From the NCBI GenBank assembly GCA_965207755.1, contig OZ242297.1, positions 3,100,001-3,164,000 on the forward strand: 64,000 bases of DNA. Reading direction: 5' to 3'. The notes under the pieces are model-generated. The model was not told the origin of the DNA. It saw nothing but the letters and a program-made list of their open reading frames with translations, and ran no database searches. Each line of letters begins with the position of its first letter. Positions within the stretch are counted from its first letter, which is position 1. The position numbers were made by a program, and so were the translations under genes. The DNA comes from Aldehydirespirator sp028819505 (lineage in GTDB: Bacteria > Actinomycetota > Acidimicrobiia > Acidimicrobiales > Aldehydirespiratoraceae). Below, piece after piece: positions 8,270 to 16,990 of the stretch.

Positions 8270-9040
8270 ATGAGCGACCTCGAAGTTCACGAGTCGATCC
8301 TCGAGACGGTGAGCGACGGCGAGCCGCTGGCTGTGCCCCGCATGCGGCCGGCATCGGGCGGGCCGCACCCGCTGATCGTGATGTTCATGGACAGGCCGGG
8401 CATCCGGGAGGCCCTGCGCGCCTTCGGGCGCCGCCTCGCCGGCCACGGCTACGACGTGATCCTGCCGGACCTGTACCACCGCCACGGACGGATGATCGGC
8501 TACGGCCCGGCGGAGTCGGCCGCCGACCCGGGCGCGCAGGACCAGTTGACGACGCTGATGAGGTCGCTGACCGACGACGGCATCCAGAACAACCTCGACG
8601 CGGCCCTGGACGCGGTCGGCGCCGACCGGCCGGCCGGCTCGGGGGCGTCCGCCGGCTGCATCGGCTTCTGCCTGGGTGCTCGGGCCGTGTTCCGCACGAT
8701 GATGCGCCTGCCTGATCAGTTCACCGCGGGCGCGATGTGGCATCCGTCGTTCCTGGTGGACGGCGCCCCCGACTCGCCCCATCTGACCGCCGGGGGCCTG
8801 GCCGGCTCGCTCTACGCGGGCTTCGGCGAGGCCGACAAGATGATGAGCGTGGCCAGCATGAGGCCATTCATCGGGGCGGTCTCCGCCCTCGGCGACCGGG
8901 TCGCCATCGACATACTGCCCGGCGCGGACCACGCCTACACTTGGCCGGACGCTCCCTCGTACAACGAGGCCGCCGCCGAGCGGGCCTGGTCCCAGACACT
9001 GGGCCTTTTCGGACGCGTGCTGGCCGACCCGCCGACCTGA
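8270..9040 (+). CDS. Dienelactone hydrolase family protein
   Basis: A 256-residue alpha/beta hydrolase. The nucleophile region reads 'GCIGFCLGARAVF', placing a Cys where dienelactone hydrolases have theirs. A candidate acid is in 'FGEADKMM' and the His in 'PGADHAYTW'. Such enzymes open lactone rings in catechol degradation, but many homologues act on other esters, so the substrate is left open. The ATG at 8270 follows an untranslated stretch with no strong ribosome site. It is monocistronic as far as can be seen, with a short GGATCGGC-rich spacer before the next gene. Confidence 0.85.
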   Translation: MSDLEVHESILETVSDGEPLAVPRMRPASGGPHPLIVMFMDRPGIREALRAFGRRLAGHGYDVILPDLYHRHGRMIGYGPAESAADPGAQDQLTTLMRSLTDDGIQNNLDAALDAVGADRPAGSGASAGCIGFCLGARAVFRTMMRLPDQFTAGAMWHPSFLVDGAPDSPHLTAGGLAGSLYAGFGEADKMMSVASMRPFIGAVSALGDRVAIDILPGADHAYTWPDAPSYNEAAAERAWSQTLGLFGRVLADPPT

Positions 9041-9152
9041 CCGGCCATCCCGCCGACCGGATCGGCCATCCCACCGCCCGGATCGGCAGCGGACGACACC
9101 CACACGGGAACCCCCGGCCGCCGATTCCCGCACAGGCCGGGAGGACCGTAGG

Positions 9153-10316
9153 GTGTCCAGCGTGCGGGAGCCGTCCGTGCGGTACCAGACCGTCGACGAT
9201 CTGCAGCGGCGGGCCCGGCGCAGGACCCCCCGCTTCGCCTGGGAGTACCTCGACAGCGGCGAGGGCGAAGAGCGGGCCAGCGCCCGCAATGTCGAGTCCC
9301 TCCAGAGGGTGCTTCTGACGCCTCGCTTCCTCAAGGGCGAACTGGCGCCCGACACCGGCGCCGAGCTGTTCGGGGTCCGCTGCTCGCTGCCGCTGGGGAT
9401 CGCCCCGGTGGGCCTGACCGGGCTGATCTGGCCCGGCGCCGACATCGCTCTGGCCGAGACCGCGGCCCGGTGCCGGATCCCGTACGTGGCCAGCACGGTC
9501 AACACCGCCGACGTGGAGGACGTGGGGCCCCGTGCCGGCGACATGGGCTGGTTCCAGCTCTACCCCCCGCGGGACATCGCCGTCCGTGAGGACCTGCTCG
9601 GCCGGGCACGGCAGGCCGGCTTCCGCGTCCTGGTGGTGACGGCCGACGTACCGGCGCGGGCCCGGCGGGAGCGCCAGACGCGGGAGCGGGTCTCGATGCC
9701 GCCCCGGATCACGCCCCGCCATGTGACCCAGGCCGCCCTCCGGCCGGCTTGGACCCTGGGGCTGCTGCGAAACGGCCTGCCCCGGTTCCACACCCTGGAG
9801 CGCTACGTGGACCGGGCCACTCTGCGGGAGCTTTCCGGCTTCGTCGGGGCCAGCCTCGGCGGCACCCTGTCGTGGGACTACCTGGCCGAGACGTGCGAGG
9901 TGTGGCCGGGCCCGGTGGCGGTCAAGGGGATCCTCCATCCCGACGACGCGGCGCGCTGCGTCGACACCGGCGCCGACGCCGTGATCGTGTCGAACCACGG
10001 TGGACGCCAACTCGACGCCGCGCCCGCGGCCATCGAGGCCCTCGGGCCTGTCGTGGAGCGCATCGGCGGGAGGGTGCCGGTGCTGTTCGACGGCGGCGTG
10101 CGCAGCGGCCTCGACATCGCCCGGGCGCTGGCCCTGGGCGCCGACTTCACGTTGTCGGGCCGGGCGTTCATGTACGGCCTGTGCGCCCTCGGATCCCAAG
10201 GCGCCGGGTTCGTGGCCTCGATGTTCGAGCAGCAGCTCACCACAGTGATGCACCAGCTCGGCTGCGAGCGCCTGGCCGAGCTCCGCGACCGCGGCCCCGG
10301 CTTCGCTCCGGCTTGA
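9153..10316 (+). CDS. FMN-dependent alpha-hydroxy-acid oxidase/dehydrogenase
   Basis: A 387-residue TIM-barrel enzyme of the lactate/glycolate/mandelate oxidase family. It shows the N-terminal 'RRRTPRFAWEYLDSGEGEE' block, 'LGIAPVGLTGLIWPGAD' for FMN binding, and 'VKGILHPDDAARCVDTGADAVIVSNHGGRQLDAAPA'. The last carries the substrate-binding His/Arg pair (SNHGGRQLD) and the barrel Lys. The later 'VLFDGGVRSGLDIARALALGAD' closes the phosphate site. Such enzymes oxidise 2-hydroxyacids to 2-oxoacids. The substrate is not predictable. The GTG at 9153 is preceded by GGGAGG at a suitable distance. Confidence 0.92.
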   Translation: MSSVREPSVRYQTVDDLQRRARRRTPRFAWEYLDSGEGEERASARNVESLQRVLLTPRFLKGELAPDTGAELFGVRCSLPLGIAPVGLTGLIWPGADIALAETAARCRIPYVASTVNTADVEDVGPRAGDMGWFQLYPPRDIAVREDLLGRARQAGFRVLVVTADVPARARRERQTRERVSMPPRITPRHVTQAALRPAWTLGLLRNGLPRFHTLERYVDRATLRELSGFVGASLGGTLSWDYLAETCEVWPGPVAVKGILHPDDAARCVDTGADAVIVSNHGGRQLDAAPAAIEALGPVVERIGGRVPVLFDGGVRSGLDIARALALGADFTLSGRAFMYGLCALGSQGAGFVASMFEQQLTTVMHQLGCERLAELRDRGPGFAPA

Positions 10317-10323
10317 GGAGGTA

Positions 10324-11040
10324 ATGTTCCGACCGTCCACGCCGACGGTTGGAGCCTCGCCGCGGCGCGTTCGACCACACGACTTGGAGGCGACGAGGAC
10401 CTTGTTGAGATTCGTCGAGGAGATCCTCCTGCTCCTGCTGCGCGACGAGGGCGGGAAGTTCGTGCCCGTGCCCGGCATCGCGCTGGACAACGCCCTCGCC
10501 GGCGGCGTGCTCATGGACCTCGCGCTGGAGAACCGCATCGACACCGACCCGGAGCGTCTCGTCCTCGTCGACCCGACGCCCGTCGGCGACAGCCTGCTCG
10601 ACCCGACGCTGGCCGCGATCGCGGCCGGCGAGCAGCGCGACGCCCTGTACTGGGTCGGGCAGACAGCGCTGCGAGCCGCTGAGATCCGGCGGGAGGCGCT
10701 CTCGCGCCTGGTCGAGCGGGGCGTTCTGGAGCACGACGAGGGAAGCTTCCTATGGGTGTTCCGGTCGCGCCGCTACCCCGTCATCGACGGCAGGGCGGAG
10801 CGCGAGGTGAAGCTGCGCATCCTGGGAGTGCTGCTCAGCGACGACATTCCCGACCCGCGCGACGTCGTGATCATCGGCCTGGCCGACGCCTGCGGCCTCC
10901 TGCCGGAGCTGCTGCCCAAGGGCGAGTACGGCAAGGCCCGGGCCCGCATCGACCAAGTCCGCAAGCTGGATCTGATCGGCCAGGCCACCTCCCGCGCGAT
11001 CCACGACATCGGCATGTGGCTCGCAGCCGGCGGCGGATGA
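10324..11040 (+). CDS. GPP34-family phosphoprotein
   Basis: A 238-residue protein of the GPP34/GOLPH3 family, common in actinobacteria, with the signature 'FVEEILLLLLRDEGGKF' and the later 'ILGVLLSDDIPDPRDVVIIGLADACGLL'. Eukaryotic members bind phosphatidylinositol-4-phosphate. The bacterial role is unknown. The ATG at 10324 lies seven bases after the upstream stop and only two bases after GAGGAGG, which is tight. A TTG pair at 10402-10407 after GAGG would start right at the conserved domain and is a credible alternative. It is probably cotranscribed with the oxidase. Confidence 0.85.
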   Translation: MFRPSTPTVGASPRRVRPHDLEATRTLLRFVEEILLLLLRDEGGKFVPVPGIALDNALAGGVLMDLALENRIDTDPERLVLVDPTPVGDSLLDPTLAAIAAGEQRDALYWVGQTALRAAEIRREALSRLVERGVLEHDEGSFLWVFRSRRYPVIDGRAEREVKLRILGVLLSDDIPDPRDVVIIGLADACGLLPELLPKGEYGKARARIDQVRKLDLIGQATSRAIHDIGMWLAAGGG

Positions 11041-11144
11041 ACGCCCCTTCGGCGGCGCGCCGGCGCCGCGGCCTGTAGCATGTGGCAGGCCCTGCGGGTC
11101 GCACGGCAACCGAGTCGACGACCGAGATCGAGGCGAGGACCGAG

Positions 11145-11774
11145 ATGTCCCCCACAGAGACCGAGATGCTGCTCACGAACCAGTCGGAGCTGCGGTCGGT
11201 GTATCGCGAGCCCAGACCGCGGGCGGCTCAGAAGGTGCTCGACCATCTGGACGTCCATTGCCGCAACTTCATCGAGATGTCGCCGTTCTGCGTGCTCAGC
11301 ACGACCGGCACGAACGGGCGGGCCGACGCCTCGCCGCGGGGCGACCCGCCCGGGTTCGTCAAGGTCATCGACGAGCGCACTCTGCTGATCCCCGACCGTC
11401 CCGGCAACAACCAGGTCGACTCGCTGCAGAACATCATCAACCACCCGGTCGTCGGGCTGCTGTTCTTCGTGCCGGGCATGAACGAGACGCTGCGAGTGTG
11501 CGGCACCGCCGAGATCGTCTCGGACGAGGAGCTGCTAGCGCCGCTGTCGGTGGGCAGCCGGGTGCCGCTGTCGGGTCTGAGGATCACGGTCAAGGACGCC
11601 TTCCTGCACTGCGGCCGGGCACTGATCCGGTCCCGGCTCTGGGATGCCGACGCCCGGATCGACCGCTCCAGCTACCCCACCTACGGGCAGGTGCTGGCCG
11701 ATCAGATCGCGGGCGCCGACGCCACCGCGATCGACGCCGACGAGAATGAGGCCAACCGCAACCAGCTCTACTGA
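11145..11774 (+). CDS. FMN-binding pyridoxamine-phosphate-oxidase-like protein
   Basis: A 209-residue split-barrel flavoprotein of the pyridoxamine 5'-phosphate oxidase-like superfamily, resembling the MSMEG_1061 group. Visible blocks are 'FIEMSPFCVLSTTGTNGRADASPRGD', 'IPDRPGNNQVDSLQNII' and 'VGLLFFVPGMNETLRVCGTA'. These contribute to the FMN pocket and dimer interface in relatives. The ATG at 11145 is chosen because GAGGA stands about five bases ahead. The family probably carries out F420- or FMN-linked redox chemistry, but the substrate is unknown. Repeat copies of the next gene's start lie downstream. Confidence 0.86.
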   Translation: MSPTETEMLLTNQSELRSVYREPRPRAAQKVLDHLDVHCRNFIEMSPFCVLSTTGTNGRADASPRGDPPGFVKVIDERTLLIPDRPGNNQVDSLQNIINHPVVGLLFFVPGMNETLRVCGTAEIVSDEELLAPLSVGSRVPLSGLRITVKDAFLHCGRALIRSRLWDADARIDRSSYPTYGQVLADQIAGADATAIDADENEANRNQLY

Positions 11775-11801
11775 GCACGGGTCTCGTGCCAGTGCGGCCC
11801 G

Positions 11802-11923
11802 ATGAGCGCCGGCCGATGAGCGCCACCCCCACGCCGGCCCGACGAGCACCCACCCTGCGAGCCGACCGGCAAGCAACACCCGCCCCCACCGGCGCCGGAC
11901 GATGAGCGCCACCCCCACGCCGG
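11802..11923 (+). repeat. Duplicated FNT gene start with coupled micro-ORFs
   Basis: The first 22 bases of the FNT channel gene (ATGAGCGCCACCCCCACGCC and two more) occur both at 11816 and at the true start, 11902. The 11816 copy opens a 29-codon frame whose TGA (11903-11905) overlaps the real ATG as ATGA. A further ATGAGCGCC at 11802 opens a five-codon frame ending on the 11816 start in the same way. The offsets are 86 and 14 bases, both 2 modulo 3. Confidence 0.8.
11816..11905 (+). CDS. Micro-ORF ending on the FNT channel start codon
   Basis: Twenty-nine codons (MSATPTPARRAPTLRADRQA then a further nine) whose stop overlaps the next start as ATGA. It looks like a by-product of duplicating the start region. 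If translated it would couple translation into the channel gene. There is no evidence for a functional peptide. Confidence 0.25.
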   Translation: MSATPTPARRAPTLRADRQATPAPTGAGR

Positions 11924-12795
11924 AGGAGACCGCCGCACAACTGGTGCGGGCCGGCGTGGGCAAGGCCCGCGCCATCATGGCGTCCACCGTCGTGCTGGCA
12001 GTGATGGCCGGGGCGTTCGTAGCACTGGGAGCGATGCTCACGAGCACGATCGGAGCGCAGTCGACGCTGGGCGCCGGGCCGACCCGGCTCATCATGGGCC
12101 TCGGGCTGACGATGGGTCTGTTCTTCGTCGTGGTGACCGGCGCCGAGCTGTTCACCGGCAACAACCTCATGGTGATGAGCGTCCTCAGCCGCACGATCCT
12201 GGCTCGGGAGCTGGCCCGCAACTGGGCGCTGGTCTACGTGGGGAACCTGATCGGCGCCCTCGTCGTCGTGCTGCTGGTCTTCTACAGCCGCTGGTGGGAG
12301 CAGGGCGACTTCTCGTTCTCGGAGTTCTCGGTGACGTCGGCCGACGGCAAGGTGAGCCTCCCGTTCGGGATCGCCTTCCTGCGGGGCATCGTGGCCAACA
12401 TGCTGGTGTGCCTGGCCGTGTGGATGGCCACCGCGGGGCGCACGGTCACCGACAAGCTGCTGGCGGTGTCGCTGCCGGTCACGGCCTTCGTCGCCGGCGG
12501 GTTCGAGCACTCGGTCGCCAACATGTTCTTCCTGCCGTTCGGGGCCCTGGTCGCGACCGAGGCCGACGCCCTGGCGGCCGCGGGCCTCACCGCGGCCGAC
12601 GTGACCCGGTTGGACATTGCCGGGATCGCCCGGAACCTGGTGGCCGTCACGCTGGGCAACATCGTCGGCGGGGTCATCGTGGGACTGGCCGACTGGACGG
12701 TCCACCTGCGCCGCCGAGCCGTGGCCGCCGCCGCGGAGACAAGAGGCGGGAGCGCGCCCGGCCTGTCGGCCTCAAGCAGGGACACGCCCAGTTGA
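11902..12795 (+). CDS. Formate/nitrite transporter family channel
   Basis: A 297-residue FNT-family membrane protein, expected to be a pentameric anion/weak-acid channel for formate, nitrite or hydrosulfide. The family's pore signatures are present: 'VVTGAELFTGNNLMV' in the third-helix break and 'GGFEHSVANMFF' in the fifth. Six hydrophobic segments span roughly residues 25-275. The charged C-terminal tail is presumably cytoplasmic. ATG 11902 is overlapped by the stop of a duplicated micro-ORF. The transported species cannot be told from this sequence. Confidence 0.9.
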   Translation: MSATPTPEETAAQLVRAGVGKARAIMASTVVLAVMAGAFVALGAMLTSTIGAQSTLGAGPTRLIMGLGLTMGLFFVVVTGAELFTGNNLMVMSVLSRTILARELARNWALVYVGNLIGALVVVLLVFYSRWWEQGDFSFSEFSVTSADGKVSLPFGIAFLRGIVANMLVCLAVWMATAGRTVTDKLLAVSLPVTAFVAGGFEHSVANMFFLPFGALVATEADALAAAGLTAADVTRLDIAGIARNLVAVTLGNIVGGVIVGLADWTVHLRRRAVAAAAETRGGSAPGLSASSRDTPS

Positions 12796-12820
12796 CGCCC
12801 AGCGATCACAACCCCAGTCG

Positions 12821-12846
12821 GCACATAGCATTGCATGTGCTATAAT
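12821..12846 (+). promoter_or_regulatory. Extended -10 promoter with overlapping palindrome
   Basis: TATAAT at 12841-12846 is a perfect -10 box with TGC directly upstream (extended -10). Immediately upstream is GCACAT-AGCATTGC-ATGTGC (12821-12840), an inverted repeat with 6-bp arms overlapping the -35 position and lacking a good -35 hexamer. This is the pattern of a regulator-controlled promoter. Transcription would start near 12853, directly before the long hairpin. Confidence 0.65.
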
Positions 12847-12852
12847 GGGGTT

Positions 12853-12925
12853 TGTAGGTGCCGGAGCGCCTCCCCCCGGTTGAAGGCCCCACCTGCGTGG
12901 CAGGGGAGACGCTCCGGCTCTCGCA
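12853..12925 (+). ncRNA. Candidate structured RNA or leader hairpin
   Basis: Directly after the extended -10 promoter, GCCGGAGCG (12860-12868) pairs with CGCTCCGGC (12910-12918). Inside this, CTCCCC (12870-12875) pairs with GGGGAG (12903-12908), with a single C/A mismatch between the helices. An inner CCAC-CTGC-GTGG hairpin caps the structure. It does not carry the conserved motifs of SRP RNA, 6S RNA, tmRNA or a riboswitch class I know. It may be a small RNA or the 5' leader of the quinone reductase gene 175 bp downstream. Confidence 0.45.
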
Positions 12926-13016
12926 TCCGGGCGGCTGACGCGTGAACAGCAGCCACGACCAGTGGAACGAAGACGAGCAGACGCCCCGGCTCTCGCATCC
13001 GGGCGGCTGACGCGTG
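12914..13016. repeat. Two direct copies, 72-bp period
   Basis: A 31-base sequence starting CCGGCTCTCGCATCCGGGCG occurs at 12914-12944 and 12986-13016. The first copy overlaps the 3' arm of the hairpin at 12910. It lies in the leader of the quinone reductase gene. Confidence 0.88.
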
Positions 13017-13099
13017 GCTCGGGCGGCGACGTGACCGGCTTTCGTCTGCGAGCGCCCGGTCGTAGCCTCGCATCGGACAGGCCAGCGGGAGGCGCGGAG

Positions 13100-14065
<966 letters not shown>

Positions 14066-14089
<24 letters not shown>

Positions 14090-14174
14090 ACAGCGGCCCC
14101 CAGACCGCGCCCCGAGGCGGCGCGCAGCTCGCCATCGCGGGCAAGATCCTGCTCGTCCCGTGAACAGCGGCCCC
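14066..14174 (+). repeat. 74-bp duplication of a GTGA stop/start junction
   Basis: A 35-base sequence starting GGCAAGATCCTGCTCGTCCC and containing GTGAACAGCGGC occurs at 14066 and 14140. It contains the last codons and stop of the quinone reductase and the GTG start of the hydratase. The first copy opens a 25-codon micro-ORF (14086-14163) whose TGA overlaps the true GTG at 14160, so the GTGA coupling is kept at both ends. Confidence 0.88.
14086..14163 (+). CDS. Coupled micro-ORF between quinone reductase and hydratase
   Basis: Twenty-five codons, MNSGPQTAPRGGAQL...ILLVP if the GTG is read as Met. It starts in a GTGA with the upstream stop and ends in a GTGA with the downstream start. It carries the reductase C-terminus (KILLVP) as its own C-terminus, showing the duplication. 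Its function, if any, would be ribosome handover. Confidence 0.3.
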
Positions 14175-14996
14175 GCAGGGGATGCAGCGTCCGCGCTCAC
14201 CGAGGAGCAGATCCGGGCCGAGGCCGAACTGCTCGACGCCGCCGAGCGGGGACGCAGGCAGGTCCGCCAGACCACCAGCGTGTACCCGCAGATGACCTTC
14301 GAAGAGGCCTACCGGGTGCAGGCCGCCTGGCTGGGCATACGGCTGGCCCGGGGCGAGCAGGTGATCGGCCACAAGATCGGCCTCACCAGCCGGGCCATGC
14401 AGCAGGCCATGAACATCGGCACCCCGGACTCAGGCTTCCTGACCGACGCCATGGTGTTCGCTCCCGGCGAGCCCGTCGCGGCCGCCGACTTCTGCGACCC
14501 GCGCCTGGAGGTGGAACTGGCCTTCGTGCTGGGCGACGACTTGTCCGGCGCCGACCTCGGGATCGACGACGTGCTGGACGCCACCGACCACGTCACCGCG
14601 GCGGTTGAGCTGATCGCGTCGCGCACGCCCCGCACCGACCCGGCCACCGGCCGCGCCCGCACCGTGGTCGATACCATCGCCGACAACGCGGCCGACGCCG
14701 GGATCGTCACCGGCGGCCGGCCCGTCGGACCCCGCGACGCCGACCTGCGCTGGGTGGGCGCCATCGCCTGCCGCAACGGCGTCGTGGAGGAGACCGGGCT
14801 GGCTGCGGGGGTGCTCGACCATCCCGCCAACGGCATCGTGTGGCTGGCCCGGCGCTACGCCGGGCAGGGCCGGTCGCTGCGGGCGGGGCAGGTGATCCTG
14901 TCGGGCTCGTTCACCCGCCCGATGCCGGTCGCGCCCGGCGACGACTTCCGCTTCGACTTCGGCCCGCTGGGAGCGTTCAGAATCCCGATCGTCTGA
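14160..14996 (+). CDS. FAH-family hydratase/decarboxylase (2-keto-4-pentenoate hydratase type)
   Basis: A 278-residue member of the fumarylacetoacetate hydrolase superfamily, MhpD/HpaH-like branch. Blocks are 'IGHKIGLTSRAMQQAMNI', 'DPRLEVELAFVLGDDLSG' with the metal-binding Glu pair (EVE), 'AAVELIASR' and 'LRAGQVILSGSFTRPMPV'. Relatives hydrate 2-oxo-4-enoic acids or decarboxylate oxalocrotonate in aromatic ring meta-cleavage. No other meta-pathway genes are present here, so the substrate stays open. GTG 14160 is chosen because the duplicated junction preserves GTGA. It is coupled to the upstream quinone reductase. Confidence 0.87.
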   Translation: MNSGPAGDAASALTEEQIRAEAELLDAAERGRRQVRQTTSVYPQMTFEEAYRVQAAWLGIRLARGEQVIGHKIGLTSRAMQQAMNIGTPDSGFLTDAMVFAPGEPVAAADFCDPRLEVELAFVLGDDLSGADLGIDDVLDATDHVTAAVELIASRTPRTDPATGRARTVVDTIADNAADAGIVTGGRPVGPRDADLRWVGAIACRNGVVEETGLAAGVLDHPANGIVWLARRYAGQGRSLRAGQVILSGSFTRPMPVAPGDDFRFDFGPLGAFRIPIV

Positions 14997-15039
14997 CCGT
15001 CCGGGCTGCCGGCTTGCGGCGCAGCCGGCCGTCTCGCCG

Positions 15040-15825
15040 CTAGCGGCGCTCGAACACGCTCGAGAGCCCGCCGATCACCGAGCCCTCGCCCTGCGAGCCG
15101 CCAGGCCTCAGGTTGGCCGCCACCCGGTCGGCGAGCCGGTTGAACGGCATCGACTGGAGCCACACCCGGCCCACGCCGGTGAGGGTCGCCAGGAACAGAC
15201 CCTCGCCGCCGAACACCATCGACTTGAGGTTGCCGGCCCGCTCGATCGAATACTGGATCTGGGGCTGGAAGGCCACGATGCAGCCGGTGTCGACCCGCAT
15301 GGTCTCGCCTTGGAGCTGCTTCTCGACGATGGTGCCGCCCGCGTGCAGGAATGCCAGGCCGTCACCGGAGATCGACTGGAGGATGAAGCCCTCCCCTCCG
15401 AACAGGCCGGTGCCGAACTTGCGGTTGAAGACGATGTCGAGCTTGGTGCCCGACGCCGCGCACAGGAAGGCGTCCTTCTGGGCTATGAGCTGCCCGCCCG
15501 CGGCGGCCAGGTTGATCGGCAGGATCTTGCCGGGATAGGGCGCGGCCATGGCCACCCGCTGCTTGCCCTGGGGCGCGCTGTTCATGAAGTGGGTCATGAA
15601 CAGGCCCTCACCGGTGAGCCCCCGCTTGGCCGCCGACTTGAGCTTGCCCCAGCCGCCCTGGTCGGGATCGGAGCCGTCGCCCATCTTGGCCTCGAACGTG
15701 ATGCCCTGCTCCATGTACATCATCGCCCCGGCCTCGGCGACAACGATCTCGCCGGGGTCCAACTCGACCTCCACGAACTGGAGGTCGTCCCCGTAGATCT
15801 GGTAGTCGATTTCGTGGCTCCGCAT
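15040..15825 (-). CDS. AIM24-family protein
   Basis: A 261-residue protein of the AIM24/TIGR00266 family, an all-beta TRAP-like fold. It shows 'LDPGEIVVAEAGAMMYMEQGI', 'GEGLFMTHFMN', 'GKILPINL' and repeated 'GGEGFILQSISGDG'/'GGEGLFLATLTG' segments. Bacterial members have no proven function; mitochondrial AIM24 affects inner-membrane architecture. The ATG at 15825 has GGAGG about five bases before it. It is a single gene convergent with the FAH hydratase. Confidence 0.9.
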   Translation of the reverse strand: MRSHEIDYQIYGDDLQFVEVELDPGEIVVAEAGAMMYMEQGITFEAKMGDGSDPDQGGWGKLKSAAKRGLTGEGLFMTHFMNSAPQGKQRVAMAAPYPGKILPINLAAAGGQLIAQKDAFLCAASGTKLDIVFNRKFGTGLFGGEGFILQSISGDGLAFLHAGGTIVEKQLQGETMRVDTGCIVAFQPQIQYSIERAGNLKSMVFGGEGLFLATLTGVGRVWLQSMPFNRLADRVAANLRPGGSQGEGSVIGGLSSVFERR

Positions 15826-15997
15826 GGCTGCCTCCTGCTTGTTCCGAGCCTGTCGCGCCGAGGCTAACGGCCGCAGGGCAAGAGTCAGTCGATCCCCCGA
15901 TCTGGATCGCGCTGCTCACCCAGCCCGGCGCCGGAGGCTGACCGCCGCGCCTCACGCCCGCCGCCAATGAACTCGCGGCCCGGCGGGGCGGCCCAGC

Positions 15998-16744
15998 TCA
16001 GGACCAGGACCAGCCGTGAGTGCTCACCAGGGCGGCGGCTGACACCAGGACAGCCATCTCGGCGACCTGCTCGGCAGCTCCGAGGACGTCACCGGTGGTG
16101 CCGCCGAACGCCCGTCGCGCGACCAGGCCTACCAGCACTGCTCCCGACGCGGCCGCTGCGAGCGACACCGCGCCCGGCAGGCCGAGGCTGGCCGCAGCCG
16201 CCGAGGTGCTGACGATTGCGGCAACGGTCCAGGCCCGGGGCAGGTGGGCCGTGTAGCTGTGGCCAAGGCCGGCGCCGGCGGCTGCGGGGGCCGCGCCCAT
16301 CACCGCCACCGCCATCGTGCGGCCCAGCATGTGGGCCACCACGAACGCGATCAGCCCGTCGGTGGCTGCCAGCGACGACACCGCGAATACCCGCACCAGC
16401 GTCGACAGCACCAGTGCCAGCACCCCGAAGGCACCGACGCGGGAGTCCTTCATGATCTCCAGGCGCCGCTGCCGGGTCGTTCCGCCGAGCGCGTCGGCGG
16501 TGTCGGCCAGGCCGTCCTCGTGGAAGCAGCCGGTGGCGACGGCGCCGGCCGCCACGGCCAGCACAGCCGCCAGCGGAGCGCCCAGCGGACCGTGAAGGGC
16601 CCAGTAGACAGCGCCCGACAGGGCTCCGACCGCGGCACCGACGATGGGGAACCACGGTACGCTGCGGCCCAAGTCCCGGTCGTCGCCCGGGTGTGCGCCG
16701 CCCGGCAGCCGTGTCAGGAACGCCCACGCCCCCCGCAGGCTCAC
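15998..16744 (-). CDS. cobS: Adenosylcobinamide-GDP ribazoletransferase (cobalamin synthase)
   Basis: Last step of adenosylcobalamin assembly, joining adenosylcobinamide-GDP to alpha-ribazole at the membrane. The 248-residue protein is hydrophobic and contains the CobS signatures 'FLTRLPGG' near the N-terminus and 'GCFHEDGLADTADALGG', the acidic metal-binding loop, followed by 'RLEIMKDSRVGAFGVLAL'. The GTG at 16744 is the first start in frame. It lies downstream of cobT and cobU on the same strand, separated from cobT by micro-ORF repeats. Confidence 0.93.
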   Translation of the reverse strand: MSLRGAWAFLTRLPGGAHPGDDRDLGRSVPWFPIVGAAVGALSGAVYWALHGPLGAPLAAVLAVAAGAVATGCFHEDGLADTADALGGTTRQRRLEIMKDSRVGAFGVLALVLSTLVRVFAVSSLAATDGLIAFVVAHMLGRTMAVAVMGAAPAAAGAGLGHSYTAHLPRAWTVAAIVSTSAAAASLGLPGAVSLAAAASGAVLVGLVARRAFGGTTGDVLGAAEQVAEMAVLVSAAALVSTHGWSWS

Positions 16745-16769
16745 GGGAGCGCTCCCCGCGGGCGCCAGG

Positions 16770-16990
16770 TCACCGCCGGAGGCCCCGTCGCCGCGACAGC
16801 ATCACCGCCGGAGGCCCCGTCGCCGCGACAGCATCACCGCCGGAGGCCCCGTCGCCGCGACAGCATCACCGCCGGAGGCCCCGTTCCTCGACCACTGAGG
16901 CAACCGCAACGCGTGGACTGGCGTACATGCGACGGCGTCACCGCCGGAGGCCCCGTCGCCGTGACGGCATCACTGCTGGAGGCCCCATTC
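16770..16990 (-). repeat. 32-bp repeats copied from the cobT 3' end, chain of TGATG micro-ORFs
   Basis: The end of cobT (CCTCCAGCAG-TGATG on the minus strand) recurs as 32-bp units at 16866, 16834 and 16802, with a partial copy near 16938. Each complete unit is an 11-codon frame MLSRRRGLRR-stop whose TGA overlaps the next ATG as TGATG. The first frame starts on the TGATG of cobT itself (ATG 16970-16968), and another runs 16928-16866. The chain ends at 16770, 26 bases before the cobS start. Confidence 0.85.

Noticed and set aside
12853..12925. SRP RNA, 6S RNA or tmRNA at the long hairpin
   Set aside because: The SRP GGAAGCA-type apical loop, the 6S open central bubble and any tRNA-like end of tmRNA are absent.
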